Source: Sva-07 sp041685755 (GTDB lineage Bacteria > Actinomycetota > Acidimicrobiia > Acidimicrobiales > Ilumatobacteraceae). Taken from it: a stretch of 14,812 bases of DNA. Shown here piece by piece: positions 13,701 through 14,812 of the stretch (within the stretch, counting starts at the first letter, position 1; every line of letters starts with the position of its first letter). The notes beneath the pieces were generated by a model, which was given only the letters and a program-made list of their open reading frames with translations, did no database searches and was not told where the DNA came from. Location of the stretch: NCBI GenBank assembly GCA_041685755.1, contig JAWLFC010000077.1, positions 1 through 14,812 of the forward strand. Direction: 5' to 3'. The translations under genes were made by a program, and so were the position numbers.

Positions 13701-14696
13701 TCACTCGAGGAGGTCGCCGAGCTCGGTCTCGAGCTCGCGGATCACGTCGTAGTCGCTCGACGTGACCGGCACGAGGTCGTCGATGTTGTACAGCTCGGAC
13801 AGGAGCGTCGCTCCCTCCTCGGTGTCGGAGATGGCGACGAAGGCGTCGGTGATCGCCTCGACGAGCGAGTCGGGGAGGTCGCCGGCGACGGCGAACCCGT
13901 CGTTCGGGATGGGGCCCGACCAGCCGAACACGACGACCTGCTCGCCGACGTCGGGCGAGATCTCGACGATCTCGCCACGCGCATCGTTGTACGACACGCC
14001 GGCGACGGCGTCGCCGTCGTACACCGCCTGGACCGAGCTGTCGTGACCGCCGGCGAAGAGGCCGTCGATCCCGTCGATCGGGTCGATGCCGGCCTCGCTC
14101 AGCTGCAGCGCCGGGATCGCATAGCCCGAGGTCGATCCCTGATCGACGAACGACACGGTCTGCCCCTCGAGCAGCGCCAGCTTGTCGGCGCCGATCGGAC
14201 CGTCCTCGGCGCCGGCGGCGTCGAGCACGCCGTTGCAGAACAGGAAGCCGTCCTCGTCCGCGACCGGCTCGTCGTCGCAGAACGTGTCGGGGTCGTTGGT
14301 GAACCACTGGGTGACGTAGAGCAGCGAGCCGAAGCGCTCGGCCTGGAGGATGAGCTCGGCTCCGGCCTGCTCTTCGGCCTGGACCATCTGGCGTGGGCCG
14401 AGACCGCCCGCCACCTGGGCCTGGCCTGACTCGAGGGCGACGATCACGCCGGCGTAGTCGGTCGGCACCAGCGGTGTCACGTCGACGCCGAGCTCGGCGG
14501 CGAGCAGGTCGGCCAGCGGCTCGGCCGTCTCGATCAGGCCGCCGGTCTCCTGCGACGGGGTGAGGGTGAACACGATCTCCTCGGGCCAGTCCTCGGGGGT
14601 CTCCGAGCCGGAGTCGGACGAATCGTCGTCATCGCCACATGCGGCAACGACGAGGCCGAGTGCTGCGCACGCGGCGATGACTTTGCGTGAGCTCAT
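13701..14696 (-). CDS. phnD: PhnD-type phosphonate/phosphite substrate-binding lipoprotein
   Basis: The product has 331 residues. The N terminus is a lipoprotein signal: a basic start (MSSRK), a hydrophobic core and the lipobox VAAC with C20 as the lipidated residue, followed by an acidic Ser/Asp linker. The body is a PhnD-family periplasmic-type binding protein: FTLTPSQETG, ADLLAAELGVDVTPLVPTDYAGVIVAL, GSTSGYAIPALQL and FAGGHDSSVQAVYDGDAVAG are the typical segments lining the ligand cleft. A two-Cys stretch (FCDDEPVADEDGFLFC, roughly 136-151) may form a disulfide outside the cell. It delivers substrate to the PhnC/PhnE importer. Whether the ligand is a phosphonate, phosphite or a phosphate ester cannot be read here. 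AGGAG lies 9 nt before the ATG, and a PHO-like box upstream suggests induction by phosphate starvation. Confidence 0.9.
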   Translation of the reverse strand: MSSRKVIAACAALGLVVAACGDDDDSSDSGSETPEDWPEEIVFTLTPSQETGGLIETAEPLADLLAAELGVDVTPLVPTDYAGVIVALESGQAQVAGGLGPRQMVQAEEQAGAELILQAERFGSLLYVTQWFTNDPDTFCDDEPVADEDGFLFCNGVLDAAGAEDGPIGADKLALLEGQTVSFVDQGSTSGYAIPALQLSEAGIDPIDGIDGLFAGGHDSSVQAVYDGDAVAGVSYNDARGEIVEISPDVGEQVVVFGWSGPIPNDGFAVAGDLPDSLVEAITDAFVAISDTEEGATLLSELYNIDDLVPVTSSDYDVIRELETELGDLLE

Positions 14697-14705
14697 GGTG
14701 TGATT

Positions 14706-14710
14706 CTCCT
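14706..14710 (-). promoter_or_regulatory. Shine-Dalgarno AGGAG of phnD
   Basis: AGGAG on the minus strand, 9 nt before the ATG at 14696. It is the clearest ribosome-binding site in the window, in contrast to the leaderless starts of the mutasome genes, and it fixes the phnD start. Confidence 0.75.
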
Positions 14711-14731
14711 GGATCGGCGGCGGATGCCGGG

Positions 14732-14737
14732 ACGGTA
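14732..14737 (-). promoter_or_regulatory. Possible -10 element (TACCGT) of phnD
   Basis: TACCGT on the minus strand fits TAnnnT and would give a leader of about 30 nt containing the Shine-Dalgarno. There is no -35 at the standard distance; the PHO-like repeats lie just upstream, as expected of an activator-dependent promoter. Confidence 0.4.
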
Positions 14738-14764
14738 GCCGATGGCGCCGGGCGGGCGGGCCGG

Positions 14765-14797
14765 CGTCACCGAGCGTTCACGTTCCCGTCACCTTCG
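14765..14797 (+). promoter_or_regulatory. PHO-box-like operator, three 11-nt direct repeats
   Basis: Three consecutive 11-nt units read CGTCACCGAGC, GTTCACGTTCC and CGTCACCTTCG, all with TCAC at positions 3-6. Tandem 11-nt units with a GTTCACC-like core are the PhoP-binding PHO box described in Streptomyces. The array lies about 28 bp upstream of the presumed -10 of phnD, a suitable activator position. PhoP itself is not in the window. Confidence 0.55.
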
Positions 14798-14812
14798 AGT
14801 CGACCACCCGGC

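Overview
The window looks like chromosomal DNA of a very high-GC actinobacterium. Evidence: strong G/C bias at third codon positions, an actinobacterial mutasome (imuA'-imuB-dnaE2) with actinobacterial-type LexA boxes (TCGAAC-N4-GTTCGA), a NifU-N-like protein of a kind I associate with Actinobacteria, several leaderless-looking promoters and a PHO-box-like operator. An Acidimicrobiia/Ilumatobacter-like source is my guess from general resemblance, not something proven here. It is draft scaffold sequence with two 100-N gaps, at 2666-2765 and 10482-10581.

Left part (1-2642, plus strand): the 3' part of a von Willebrand A (MIDAS) domain protein, a small NifU N-terminal-like protein, and a helix-turn-helix plus cobalamin-binding protein with the Wx9EH motif of CarH-type B12 photoreceptors.

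Centre (2766-10171): an SOS-inducible translesion-synthesis module. imuA' and imuB form one operon and dnaE2 lies about 1.7 kb downstream. A LexA box sits directly on the promoter of each. Between them are a minus-strand OmpR/PhoB-type regulator whose receiver has lost its phosphoacceptor Asp (Cys) and its conserved Lys (Val), and a divergently transcribed NUDIX hydrolase. In the expected scheme DNA damage inactivates LexA; ImuB (catalytically degenerate, with a beta-clamp motif) and ImuA' then recruit the error-prone polymerase DnaE2.

Right part (10230-14812, minus strand): a phosphonate-type ABC importer in the order phnD-phnC-phnE-phnE, with GTGA start/stop overlaps, followed by a mandelate racemase/muconate lactonizing enzyme (enolase superfamily) gene whose middle is lost in a gap. 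Three 11-nt direct repeats with a TCAC core upstream of phnD resemble a PhoP-binding PHO box, so the locus is probably induced by phosphate starvation.

Non-coding structure: a REPIN-like pair of inverted 31-nt palindromes lies between the converging dnaE2 and enolase-superfamily genes, and it supplies the last codons and stop of the latter. There are also a long imperfect hairpin before dnaE2, a tandem 30-bp repeat after imuB, an 18-bp dyad in the divergent regulator/NUDIX spacer, and a 9-bp hairpin between phnD and phnC. No stretch over 300 bases lacks a gene. I saw no tRNA, rRNA, CRISPR array or insertion sequence.
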